Shown here: piece after piece, positions 37,196 to 44,656 of the stretch
How positions within the stretch are numbered: position 1 is the first letter of the stretch
Layout of the letters: each line of letters opens with the position of its first letter
Assembly (NCBI GenBank): GCA_023433345.1
Contig: JAEZDA010000037.1
Location: forward strand, 1-64,000
Origin: Bacteroidota bacterium
Lineage (GTDB): Bacteria > Bacteroidota > Bacteroidia > Chitinophagales > Chitinophagaceae
Direction of reading: 5' to 3'
DNA: 64,000 nucleotides
Notes under the pieces: model-generated
What the model was told of the DNA's origin: nothing
Databases searched by the model: none
What the model saw: only the letters and a program-made list of their open reading frames with translations
Position numbers and translations under genes: made by a program

Positions 37196-37944
37196 GGTAT
37201 GTTGTAAGACTGCAGCTCGGTGTGCCCGTCCTGCAAGCCTGTCATTACATTAAAAATAACAACTTCGATCAGGCCAATATCACGGGCATAGTAATAATCT
37301 GAGTCAGACAAAGGAGTGGAGGTTCCCATTATTACCGCTGCCATTTTTTGGTTGACCCGTATAACGTCATTATAGACCGTTCCTGCAACCGTTCTCGAAA
37401 TTCCTTTCTCAAGAATCTTGAAAGTGTAGTGTGCCTGTTGAGTTGGAGCCTGATCAATAACGGCAGTCCAGGTAGCACCAACGGCCTCATTCGCTTTTAA
37501 CATTACCATATCTGCCACCGAAACATTTTGTCCGCCTGTGGACACATTATTATAAGAAACAACCCTGGTTGCTCCGTTAGTGCAGTTGAAATATGCGGGT
37601 TGTGGATTCACACCATCAACTATTTTTTGAAACACCACGCCGTTGATGGTGGTATCTCCAAGGTAATCGACGGTAACATTCCTCGTGTTTTGCATGCCCA
37701 TCATATTATCAACGTATGTATAAGTGGAGCCATCGCACATTGGAAAATATTCACACAGGTCGCAATCGGTTTGGTTACCCGGCGGGTTTGTGGGTGGATT
37801 TGTTGGGGGATTGGTGGGCGGATTTGTTGGAGGGACACCTGGTGTATTCGGTAAAAATCCTTCAATACTAAATTCTTTCTGGCATGATGCAAGTGTGCCT
37901 AACAGCAATGCGAAAGAAAAAGCTTTCACAACAGCATTTCTCAT
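37192..37944 (-). CDS. Lipoprotein with proline-threonine linker
   Basis: 250 residues. The lipoprotein signal ends in LASC followed by QKEF. Residues about 34-55 are a PPTN-type repeat (four tandem copies), an extended linker that should lift the rest away from the membrane. The folded part (about 60-250) contains CDLCEYFPMCDGSTYTYVDN, a cysteine-rich start, then beta-rich segments; family not recognised. It overlaps the uvrB stop convergently and is divergent from the esterase gene. Confidence 0.7.
   Translation of the reverse strand: MRNAVVKAFSFALLLGTLASCQKEFSIEGFLPNTPGVPPTNPPTNPPTNPPTNPPGNQTDCDLCEYFPMCDGSTYTYVDNMMGMQNTRNVTVDYLGDTTINGVVFQKIVDGVNPQPAYFNCTNGATRVVSYNNVSTGGQNVSVADMVMLKANEAVGATWTAVIDQAPTQQAHYTFKILEKGISRTVAGTVYNDVIRVNQKMAAVIMGTSTPLSDSDYYYARDIGLIEVVIFNVMTGLQDGHTELQSYNIP
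37781..37836 (-). repeat. Tandem 12-base repeats encoding a PPTN linker
   Basis: Four imperfect 12-base units (GGNGGATTTGTT type on the plus strand) encode the repeated N-P-P-T linker of the lipoprotein. Such tracts can change copy number by slippage. Confidence 0.7.
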
Positions 37945-38007
37945 ATTAGTAGTTATTTTTGGAAGCTAAATGTAATATTTAGTTTTCATCTGTTCATTAA
38001 ATCTTTC

Positions 38008-38739
38008 ATGCAAAGAGAAACTTTAAGCTGGTACAGTCCCGCATTACAAAAAGACATGCCCATAGCTTCCTACGGCCATTACGGGTTCTCCCTGCTCCTC
38101 GTTCCCACCGCCGCCGCAGATTACCTTGAATATGAGCGATTCCAACTGCTGGATTCTCTTGCACCTTTTATCGATGCTGGAATGTTGCGCGTGTTTTCAG
38201 TGAATAGCATCAACAATGAAAGCTGGCTGAATAAAAAAATGGAGGGAGCGCATAAGGGAATTCGTCACAATCAGTTTAATGATTACATTTTTCGCGAGGT
38301 AATTCCATTTTTGAAAACCAATACTTCCGCAGAAACACCTGTCATAACATGCGGCGCATCATTCGGAGCACTTCATAGCATGAATCTTTTTCTGAAAAGG
38401 CCTGACCTGATCGATGGCGTCATCGCTATGAGTGGTGTTTATGACCTGATGGAATACAGCGATGGCTATTATGATGATGAAGTGTACTTCAATTCACCGG
38501 TGCATTATGTGCCTAATCTTGAAGACGACTGGTATTTGATGAACATCCGGAAATCAAAACACATTCATATTATTACAGGAAGCGGCGATTATGAAGATCC
38601 CGAAGGCTCGAGAAAATTCTCAGATGTACTGAACCGCAAAGGCATTCCGCATACGCTTGATATCTGGGGTTCGGAATGGAAACACGACTGGCCGACATGG
38701 CGTGCAATGTTGCCGGTGTACCTGACGAACAGGTTCTAG
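38008..38739 (+). CDS. Esterase-like alpha/beta hydrolase
   Basis: 243 residues with no signal peptide. The central GASFGALHSMNLFLKRP block holds the nucleophile Ser, and the C-terminal WKHDWPTWRAMLP segment likely the His; the acid is probably in TGSGDYEDPE. This is the PF00756 esterase/D (esterase family protein) pattern found in many Bacteroidota. A serine esterase of unknown substrate. Divergent from the PPTN lipoprotein gene. Confidence 0.82.
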   Translation: MQRETLSWYSPALQKDMPIASYGHYGFSLLLVPTAAADYLEYERFQLLDSLAPFIDAGMLRVFSVNSINNESWLNKKMEGAHKGIRHNQFNDYIFREVIPFLKTNTSAETPVITCGASFGALHSMNLFLKRPDLIDGVIAMSGVYDLMEYSDGYYDDEVYFNSPVHYVPNLEDDWYLMNIRKSKHIHIITGSGDYEDPEGSRKFSDVLNRKGIPHTLDIWGSEWKHDWPTWRAMLPVYLTNRF

Positions 38740-38889
38740 AATAGTCCGTAGTCGGCAGAAGATAGTTCCTGATTTGGTGGCAGCCTCACTACTTTAACCT
38801 GCAACCTGCAGCCTGTGCCTTGTACCCTCATCCCTCATCCCACATCTCAAATCCCACAACCCAAACCATTTCTTCTGTACTTTTAACGA
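38740..38889. repeat. Intergenic low-complexity word repeats before polA
   Basis: About 150 bases with no gene. It contains a TAGTCCGTAGTCGG word, then a C/T/A-rich tract of near-repeats (AACCTGCAACCTGCAGCCTG; CCCTCATCCCTCATCCCAC). Similar word clusters recur in other gaps of the window. A TACTTTTA near 38878 is a weak -7 candidate for polA. Confidence 0.5.
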
Positions 38890-41706
38890 ATGCAAAAGAA
38901 ACTGTTTCTCCTGGACGCGATGGCGCTGATATTCCGGGCTTATTATGCTTTGATCAGGAGCCCCAGGCTTACAAGCAGCGGCCGCAATACGAATGCACAA
39001 TTCGGTTTTACCAATACATTGCTGGACCTGTTGAACAATCAGCAACCGACACATATCGCCGTGTGTTTTGATGCCGAAGGCCCGACTGAACGACATACTG
39101 ATTTTGCGGATTACAAAGCAAACAGGCAGGAGGCTCCCGAAGATCTTGTATCAGCGATCCCAGATATAAAAGCTATTATCAAAGCATTTAATATTCCCGT
39201 AATTGAATTGCCCGGCTTTGAAGCAGATGACATCATCGGAGCCCTGGCAAAGAAAGCAGAAAAGGAAGGTTATGATGTGTTCATGGTTACGCCTGATAAA
39301 GATTACGGCCAGCTTGTTTCAGAAAAAATTAAGATCTATAAGCCCGGTTACCAGGGCGGTGCAGTTGAAATATTAGGCCCAAAAGAGATTTGTACGAAAT
39401 GGGATATCAGTGATGTTAACCAGGTGATCGATATCCTCGGCCTGATGGGCGATGCAGTTGATAACATTCCCGGAATACCCGGAATCGGCGAAAAAACCGC
39501 GGCCAAGCTTATTAAAGAATACCAAAGCATCGAAAACATCATTGCAAATGCAGACAATATAAAAGGATCAGTAGGCGAAAAAGTTCGTAAGGGAAAAGAC
39601 CTCGCCGTGATGAGTAAAAAACTCGCTACAATTCTTATTGATATTCCCGTAGAATTTCATGAGGGTGACTTCGAGAAAAAGGCCATGAACCGGGATGCCA
39701 TAATCGACATATTTACGCAGCTCGAGTTCAAATCCATGGCAAAAAGAATTCTTGGAGAAGATATCAATATCGCGGTTTCCGCAAGACCGGCTCAAATGGA
39801 TCTTTTCGGCAATGAGGTGAAAACAACGGGAGCGCAGGAAAACGAAGCGGACCCGAATCCGTTACCACAGCCAGTTTTACAGGCCGATAAAAATATCAAC
39901 AACACTCCACATGAATACACTCTCACGGATACCGACGGGAAGATCAGTGAAATGGTTGGAACGCTTATGCGATACAACGAAATCAGTTTTGACACTGAAA
40001 CAACAGGGCTGGATGCCAACCAGGCATCTCTTGTAGGAATGAGTTTTTGTGTGGAGAAAGGAAAGGGCTGGTACATTCCGTGCCCACAGGACAAAGAAGT
40101 GACGAAAAAATACATAGACCTTGTGCAACCACTGTTCGATCGTACAGATGTTACATGGGTCGGGCATAATCTTAAGTATGATCTGCTCATCATGAAAAGG
40201 CATGGAGCTCTTTTCTCCGGTGAATTTTTCGATACCATGCTTGCTCACTATGTAATTGAACCGGATGGTAAGCGCAACATGGATCTTTTAAGTGAAACGT
40301 TTCTTGGTTACACGCCGATTTCAATTGAAGAGCTTATCGGAAAAAAAGGTAAGGGCCAGGGTACAATGCGCGATGTGGAGATAGAGAAAGCGAAAGAATA
40401 TGCAGTGGAAGATGCTGATATAACTCTTCAGTTAAAAGAAGCGTTCACACCACACCTCAGGCTGAAAGGCGTGGAAAAAGTTTTTAATGAAGTGGAGAAC
40501 CCACTGGTGAAAGTGCTTACGGACATGGAATACGAAGGCATACGAATTGATGTGCCCTTTCTTACCAACTACAGCAAAGAATTAAGCGAGCAAGCCAGGA
40601 TCGCGGAAGAAAGCGTCTATGCCCAAGCGGGAGTAAGGTTTAATCTTGCATCTCCAAAGCAACTTGGTGAGGTATTGTTTGAAAAACTTGGGCTGGATAA
40701 TAAAGCGAAAAAGACAAAGACCGGGCAATATGCAACTGGTGAAGATGTTCTGTTGAAACTGGCCTGTGATCATAAAATATGTGAAGATATTCTCACCTTC
40801 CGCGAGCTCACAAAATTAAATTCAACCTATGTTGAGGCTTTACCACTTCTTATCAATCCGAATACAGGTCGCGTTCATACAAGCTATGCGCAGGCCGTAG
40901 CGGTTACGGGAAGGTTAAGCAGTAATAACCCCAATCTTCAGAACATACCAATACGCACTGACCGGGGAAGGGAGATAAGAAAAGCGTTCATTGCACGGGA
41001 CGAAAACCACCTTTTGGTTTCGGCAGACTACTCTCAGATTGAACTTCGCATTGTTGCGGCGATAAGCGGAGACGAAGCATTGGCGGAAGCATTCAGGGAA
41101 GGGAAGGATATTCATACTGCCACGGCGGCAAAAATTTTCAATGTTGAGGAGTCGGACGTTACAAAGGAAATGCGCTACAAGGCAAAGAGCGTGAACTTTG
41201 GTATCATTTACGGTCAAAGCGCATTCGGACTATCTGAAAACCTGAAAATTTCCAGAACCGAAGCCAAGGATATCATCGATAATTATAAAAAACAATTCCC
41301 GGGCATTCAGGCCTACATGGATTCTACGATCGCGTTCTGCAAAACTAACGGTTACGTAGAAACGCTGATGGGAAGAAAAAGGTGGTTGCGCGATATAAAC
41401 AGCGCCAACTTCACCGTGAGGGGCTTCGCAGAACGAAATGCGATCAACTCTCCTATACAGGGTACCGCTGCAGACATGATAAAGCTTGCCATGATCAGCA
41501 TCCATCGTGAATTTATAGAAAGGAATTTCCGGTCCAGAATGTTGTTGCAGGTTCACGATGAATTGGTGTTTGATGTGCCGGCAGATGAATATGATGCTAT
41601 AAAGCCAGTGGTGCAGAAATGCATGCAGGAAGCTCTGCCTTTACCGCATGATGTGCCCGTGTTAACAGAGATCGGCTCAGGAAAGAACTGGCTCGAAGCA
41701 CATTGA
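38890..41706 (+). CDS. polA: DNA polymerase I
   Basis: 938 residues with all three domains. N-terminal 5'-3' exonuclease (1-300): MALIFRAYYALIRSP, ELPGFEADDIIGALAKKA, TPDKDYGQLV. 3'-5' exonuclease: SFDTETTGLD with Asp368 and Glu370, and WVGHNLKYD, so proofreading residues look intact. Polymerase: motif A SADYSQIELR with Asp713, the O-helix MRYKAKSVNFGIIYG, and motif C VHDELVF with Asp890. It fills gaps in excision repair and removes RNA primers. Confidence 0.97.
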   Translation: MQKKLFLLDAMALIFRAYYALIRSPRLTSSGRNTNAQFGFTNTLLDLLNNQQPTHIAVCFDAEGPTERHTDFADYKANRQEAPEDLVSAIPDIKAIIKAFNIPVIELPGFEADDIIGALAKKAEKEGYDVFMVTPDKDYGQLVSEKIKIYKPGYQGGAVEILGPKEICTKWDISDVNQVIDILGLMGDAVDNIPGIPGIGEKTAAKLIKEYQSIENIIANADNIKGSVGEKVRKGKDLAVMSKKLATILIDIPVEFHEGDFEKKAMNRDAIIDIFTQLEFKSMAKRILGEDINIAVSARPAQMDLFGNEVKTTGAQENEADPNPLPQPVLQADKNINNTPHEYTLTDTDGKISEMVGTLMRYNEISFDTETTGLDANQASLVGMSFCVEKGKGWYIPCPQDKEVTKKYIDLVQPLFDRTDVTWVGHNLKYDLLIMKRHGALFSGEFFDTMLAHYVIEPDGKRNMDLLSETFLGYTPISIEELIGKKGKGQGTMRDVEIEKAKEYAVEDADITLQLKEAFTPHLRLKGVEKVFNEVENPLVKVLTDMEYEGIRIDVPFLTNYSKELSEQARIAEESVYAQAGVRFNLASPKQLGEVLFEKLGLDNKAKKTKTGQYATGEDVLLKLACDHKICEDILTFRELTKLNSTYVEALPLLINPNTGRVHTSYAQAVAVTGRLSSNNPNLQNIPIRTDRGREIRKAFIARDENHLLVSADYSQIELRIVAAISGDEALAEAFREGKDIHTATAAKIFNVEESDVTKEMRYKAKSVNFGIIYGQSAFGLSENLKISRTEAKDIIDNYKKQFPGIQAYMDSTIAFCKTNGYVETLMGRKRWLRDINSANFTVRGFAERNAINSPIQGTAADMIKLAMISIHREFIERNFRSRMLLQVHDELVFDVPADEYDAIKPVVQKCMQEALPLPHDVPVLTEIGSGKNWLEAH

Positions 41707-41761
41707 TCATAATTTTTTTCTTCATTTGGTAAAAATCTTACATTTAAGAAAAATTTCATTT

Positions 41762-42436
41762 ATGAAAGCTATTTTACTAGCCGGCTTCGTAGCCGCCCTT
41801 ACATTTACAGGTTGCGCAGACAAGTCGAACAAAGATGCAACTGTAGAAACAACAACGGAATCTACAGCAGATACTTCTGCAGCGATAGACGCTCCGGTTG
41901 CAGAAGCTCCAGCCCCGATGCCGGATTCAGCGACGATGATGAAGAACTGGCAGGAATATATGACGCCTGGCGAGATGCATAAAATGATGGAATCATGGAG
42001 TGGAAAATGGACGGGCGATGTTATCATGTGGCACGCACCGGGTGCACCTGCAGATACGATGAAAGGCACAGCAGTGAACAAAATGTCTCTCGGTGGCCGA
42101 TATATGGTTAGCACGCACACCAGCACCATGATGGGAATGCCTTTTGAAGGGCACAGCACTCTTGGTTACGATAATGCAAAGAAGACCTTTGTAAACACAT
42201 GGATCGATAATGCAGGCACAGGAATCATGTATCTCGAAGGGCCGTATGATGCCGCCACTAAAACAATTACACTAACGGGCAAATGCGTTGACCCTGTGGC
42301 AGGTACCAGAAAAGAAATGAACGTGAGGCAGGTGCTAAAAGAAATAGATCCCAAACATCATGTAATGGAAATGTACGGCCCCGGCCCCGATGGAAAAGAA
42401 TTCAAAATGATGGAAGTGCACTCGCACAAATCATAA
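41762..42436 (+). CDS. DUF1579 lipoprotein
   Basis: 224 residues. Lipoprotein signal with lipobox FTGC; a low-complexity T/E/A linker (about 20-50); then a DUF1579 domain: MHKMMESWSGKWTGDVIMWH, NKMSLGGRYMVSTHTSTMMGMPFEGHSTLGYDN, FVNTWIDNAGTGIMYLEG. The fold is lipocalin-like; ligand unknown. The ATG at 41762 starts the signal peptide. A strong terminator follows. Confidence 0.85.
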   Translation: MKAILLAGFVAALTFTGCADKSNKDATVETTTESTADTSAAIDAPVAEAPAPMPDSATMMKNWQEYMTPGEMHKMMESWSGKWTGDVIMWHAPGAPADTMKGTAVNKMSLGGRYMVSTHTSTMMGMPFEGHSTLGYDNAKKTFVNTWIDNAGTGIMYLEGPYDAATKTITLTGKCVDPVAGTRKEMNVRQVLKEIDPKHHVMEMYGPGPDGKEFKMMEVHSHKS

Positions 42437-42457
42437 ACAATACATTCATTAAATAAT

Positions 42458-42490
42458 AAAGCGTTGCCATGAATTGGCAGCGCTTTTTTT
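42458..42490 (+). terminator. Rho-independent terminator
   Basis: AAAGCGTTGCC and GGCAGCGCTTT (one G-U pair) form an 11-base stem with a 7-base loop, followed by a run of seven T. An ATG in the loop at 42469 is in frame with the next gene but is not its likely start. Confidence 0.88.
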
Positions 42491-42504
42491 GTGACCTTTG
42501 CGGG

Positions 42505-43152
42505 ATGGATCTTCCAAACCTTGTATATTGTTATGATGCCTACTGCGGCTGGTGTTACGGCTTTAGCGCGGTAATGAAAAAAATTGTTGAAGAATATAAA
42601 GACACTTTGCAATGCGAAGTTTTGAGCGGCGGTATGATCCTTCCTCCAAAGCCGGTACACATAAGGGTTTCAGCAAACTATATAAGTAAGGCTTACACGC
42701 AGGTAGAAGAAACAACAGGCGTTAAATTCGGAGAAGATTATCTTTGGCACATCAAGAACCCGGAAGACAGCGACTGGTATCCGAATTCAGAGAAACCAGC
42801 AATTGCACTCTGCATATTTAAAGAATATTTTCCCGACAAAGCCGTTGAAATAGCATCAGATATTCAGCATGCACTCCATTACGAAGGACGCGATCTGACA
42901 GATGATGAAGCATACAGGCATCTCCTCGAAAAATATGACATTCAGCCAGAAGCTTTTTATACAAAACTTAGAAGTGATGAATACAAGAATGCCGCCTGGT
43001 CAGAATTTGAATTTGTAAAAGAATTACAGGTTAATGGTTACCCGACGGTGTTTGTTCAAACCGGGCAATTGAAATATCATATGGTAGCCCGTGGCTTCAC
43101 ATCTTTTGAGGTTTTGAAAGAAAGAATAGATCTGGTACTTGCCGATCTATAA
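42505..43152 (+). CDS. DsbA-family thiol oxidoreductase
   Basis: 215 residues with no signal peptide. YCYDAYCGWCYGF has the CxxC active site Cys14-Gly-Trp-Cys17; EVLSGGMILPP and the NGYPTVFVQ cis-proline loop are typical of the cytosolic DsbA/FrnE-like branch (2-hydroxychromene-2-carboxylate isomerase/DSBA). The start at 42505 is chosen because the earlier ATG falls in the loop of the terminator. Probably a thiol-disulfide isomerase or GST-like enzyme; partner unknown. Confidence 0.83.
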   Translation: MDLPNLVYCYDAYCGWCYGFSAVMKKIVEEYKDTLQCEVLSGGMILPPKPVHIRVSANYISKAYTQVEETTGVKFGEDYLWHIKNPEDSDWYPNSEKPAIALCIFKEYFPDKAVEIASDIQHALHYEGRDLTDDEAYRHLLEKYDIQPEAFYTKLRSDEYKNAAWSEFEFVKELQVNGYPTVFVQTGQLKYHMVARGFTSFEVLKERIDLVLADL

Positions 43153-43288
43153 TTATGCGCTTTGTGTAAAATATTCTTCCGGCACCACGCAAAGTCGCAA
43201 AGAAACATTCAACGCAAAAGGGGTTTGCATCGGGTGGAACGATATTTCGCAGACATAAGAATACGACAGGTCACGAAGAAATTTATGA
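43153..43288. repeat. Intergenic word repeats between convergent genes
   Basis: 136 bases between convergent genes without a coding frame I trust. It contains CCACGCAAAGTCGCAAAG and CAACGCAAAAGG, near-repeats of a cGCAAAG word. No terminator hairpin is clear. Confidence 0.4.
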
Positions 43289-43738
43289 TCAGTTCGCAGC
43301 AGGCACAGGTTTGTTCAACATCATTAAATAACCCTCATCGAATTTAGGCAACTGTTCCTGCGTACATAACCTACGAATTTGAGATGTTTGTTTCAGCTTT
43401 AAATATTCCAAATTCCGCTGACCATTTGCAATTTCGTTTGAAGCGTGTACAAGGATGCTGTCGGAAAAATCCCCTCTCATCACTTCAGACATAACCGCCG
43501 ATCTTTTCTGCCGAAGTTTTCCCATTTCACTGCGGGCCCGGGCTCTGAAAGAATCGGTCAATGAATCAAACGCATGAAGCTGGGAGTTTGAAAAAATCAC
43601 TTCATTCTTCAAAAACTCACGCACTTGCTGTCTTCTTTCGGGCCTCGTGTTCTTTTTACTGAACAACATGAACCAAGCCACAAGGTTTGAGATAAGCAGC
43701 ACAATAATGATCAGTATTAAACCCCTTGATTTTGTCAT
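43289..43738 (-). CDS. Spy/CpxP-like periplasmic protein
   Basis: 149 residues. One N-terminal membrane anchor (ILIIIVLLISNLVAWFMLF), then a helical, charged periplasmic region: RRQQVREFLKNEVIFSNSQLHAFDSL, RARARSEMGKLRQKRSAVMSEVMRGD, and QTSQIRRLCTQEQLPKFDE. The spacing of these helices resembles the Spy/CpxP/CnrR heavy-metal sensor-like family, whose members bind metal or unfolded protein. It overlaps the preceding gene by 4 bases (ATGA) and is last in the ECF operon. Confidence 0.72.
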   Translation of the reverse strand: MTKSRGLILIIIVLLISNLVAWFMLFSKKNTRPERRQQVREFLKNEVIFSNSQLHAFDSLTDSFRARARSEMGKLRQKRSAVMSEVMRGDFSDSILVHASNEIANGQRNLEYLKLKQTSQIRRLCTQEQLPKFDEGYLMMLNKPVPAAN

Positions 43739-44049
43739 GGCCAGATATTTTCTACTTCTTCGATGGGAAAGTCTGTGACAGAATAACCGTATATAGCCGA
43801 AGCGTCAGCGGCTTCCTTGTTCAGGTTGAATGAAAAAAAATATGTGTTAAGAAGCAACACTACAATAACCAGCGCAAATGCAACCGAAGGCCGGGTGATC
43901 ATTTCAGCACCCTCGTCCCACATCGTACGAGAGTTTCGGTCTTTAATTTTCTGAAATACCCGACCAGCGATATAAGGCGGCGCCACGGCACCTGTCAAAC
44001 CCGTGAGGCTGTTTAATACTTCCCCAATTTTCTCATTATTGCCTTTCAT
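43735..44049 (-). CDS. Putative anti-sigma factor
   Basis: 104 residues: about 50 cytosolic residues (NEKIGEVLNSLTGLTGAVAPPYIAGRVFQKI), one membrane helix (FALVIVVLLLNTYFFSF) and a short acidic periplasmic tail. No Cys/His zinc motif of the ZAS type is present. Position directly after an ECF sigma gene with a 4-base ATGA overlap, plus the topology, argue for an anti-sigma role; the sequence alone does not prove it. Confidence 0.6.
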   Translation of the reverse strand: MKGNNEKIGEVLNSLTGLTGAVAPPYIAGRVFQKIKDRNSRTMWDEGAEMITRPSVAFALVIVVLLLNTYFFSFNLNKEAADASAIYGYSVTDFPIEEVENIWP

Positions 44050-44618
44050 GATGATAAATTTTTATCGAAGTAATCTCTCAAAATTTTTTGCAGGTTGCCT
44101 TTTGCTCTTGCCATTAATGATTCAACAGCGGTAGGAGACTTTTGCATTATTGATGAAATTTCACTGTAAGACTTCCCTTCAAGATGATAAAGAACAAAAA
44201 CCACCTGCTGATTCAATGGAAGCTTATCCACGGCACGGAATAACTCCCGCGCATGCTCCTTGTTCTCAAGCCTTACGCCGGGATGATCGAAGGAAACATC
44301 TTTCTGCACTCTTCCAACTATCAGATCTTTTAGAAATGACAAACGCCGCTTTCCCTTCTTTTTCCTGTAATGATCAAGCGAAGTATTCACTGCAACGCGG
44401 TACAGCCATGTTGACGGATTCGCCTCGCCCCTGAAACCTGATGAATTCTCAAATAGTTTTACAAACACTTCCTGTACAATATCCTCCGCATCCTCCTCGC
44501 TTTTCACAATGCCTAAGGCTGTGTTGTATACCGCATCCTGCGTGGCTTCCATTATTTCCCGAAACACCTGGATATCTCCGCGGGCAAACGCTTCAAGCTT
44601 ATTTTCATTCCATTCCAA
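44046..44618 (-). CDS. ECF RNA polymerase sigma factor
   Basis: 190 residues. Region 2: NTALGIVKSEEDAEDIVQEVFVKLFENSSGFRGEANPSTWLYRVAVN; region 4: LPLNQQVVFVLYHLEGKSYSEISSIMQKSPTAVESLMARAKGNLQ, which gives the helix-turn-helix for the -35 element. No ATG fits the conserved start, so TTG 44618 is the likely initiator. It follows the receptor gene by 30 bases on the same strand and is followed by the putative anti-sigma and Spy-like genes in overlapping order. It likely controls an envelope or metal response. Confidence 0.9.
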   Translation of the reverse strand: MEWNENKLEAFARGDIQVFREIMEATQDAVYNTALGIVKSEEDAEDIVQEVFVKLFENSSGFRGEANPSTWLYRVAVNTSLDHYRKKKGKRRLSFLKDLIVGRVQKDVSFDHPGVRLENKEHARELFRAVDKLPLNQQVVFVLYHLEGKSYSEISSIMQKSPTAVESLMARAKGNLQKILRDYFDKNLSS

Positions 44619-44634
44619 GAAGTCAAGGTTTGTT

Positions 44635-44656
44635 CCTTTTAAATATACTTAAAAGG
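44635..44656. other. AT-rich palindrome between receptor and sigma genes
   Basis: CCTTTTAA and TTAAAAGG with a 6-base loop, covering the receptor stop codon. It could act as an attenuating hairpin or an operator between the genes. No T-run follows. Confidence 0.4.

Noticed and set aside
38820..39071. Frame covering the start of polA
   Set aside because: It begins in the intergenic repeat tract and overlaps the intact 5'-3' exonuclease domain.
42469..42504. Earlier ATG for the DsbA-family gene
   Set aside because: It lies in the loop of a strong terminator of the upstream gene.
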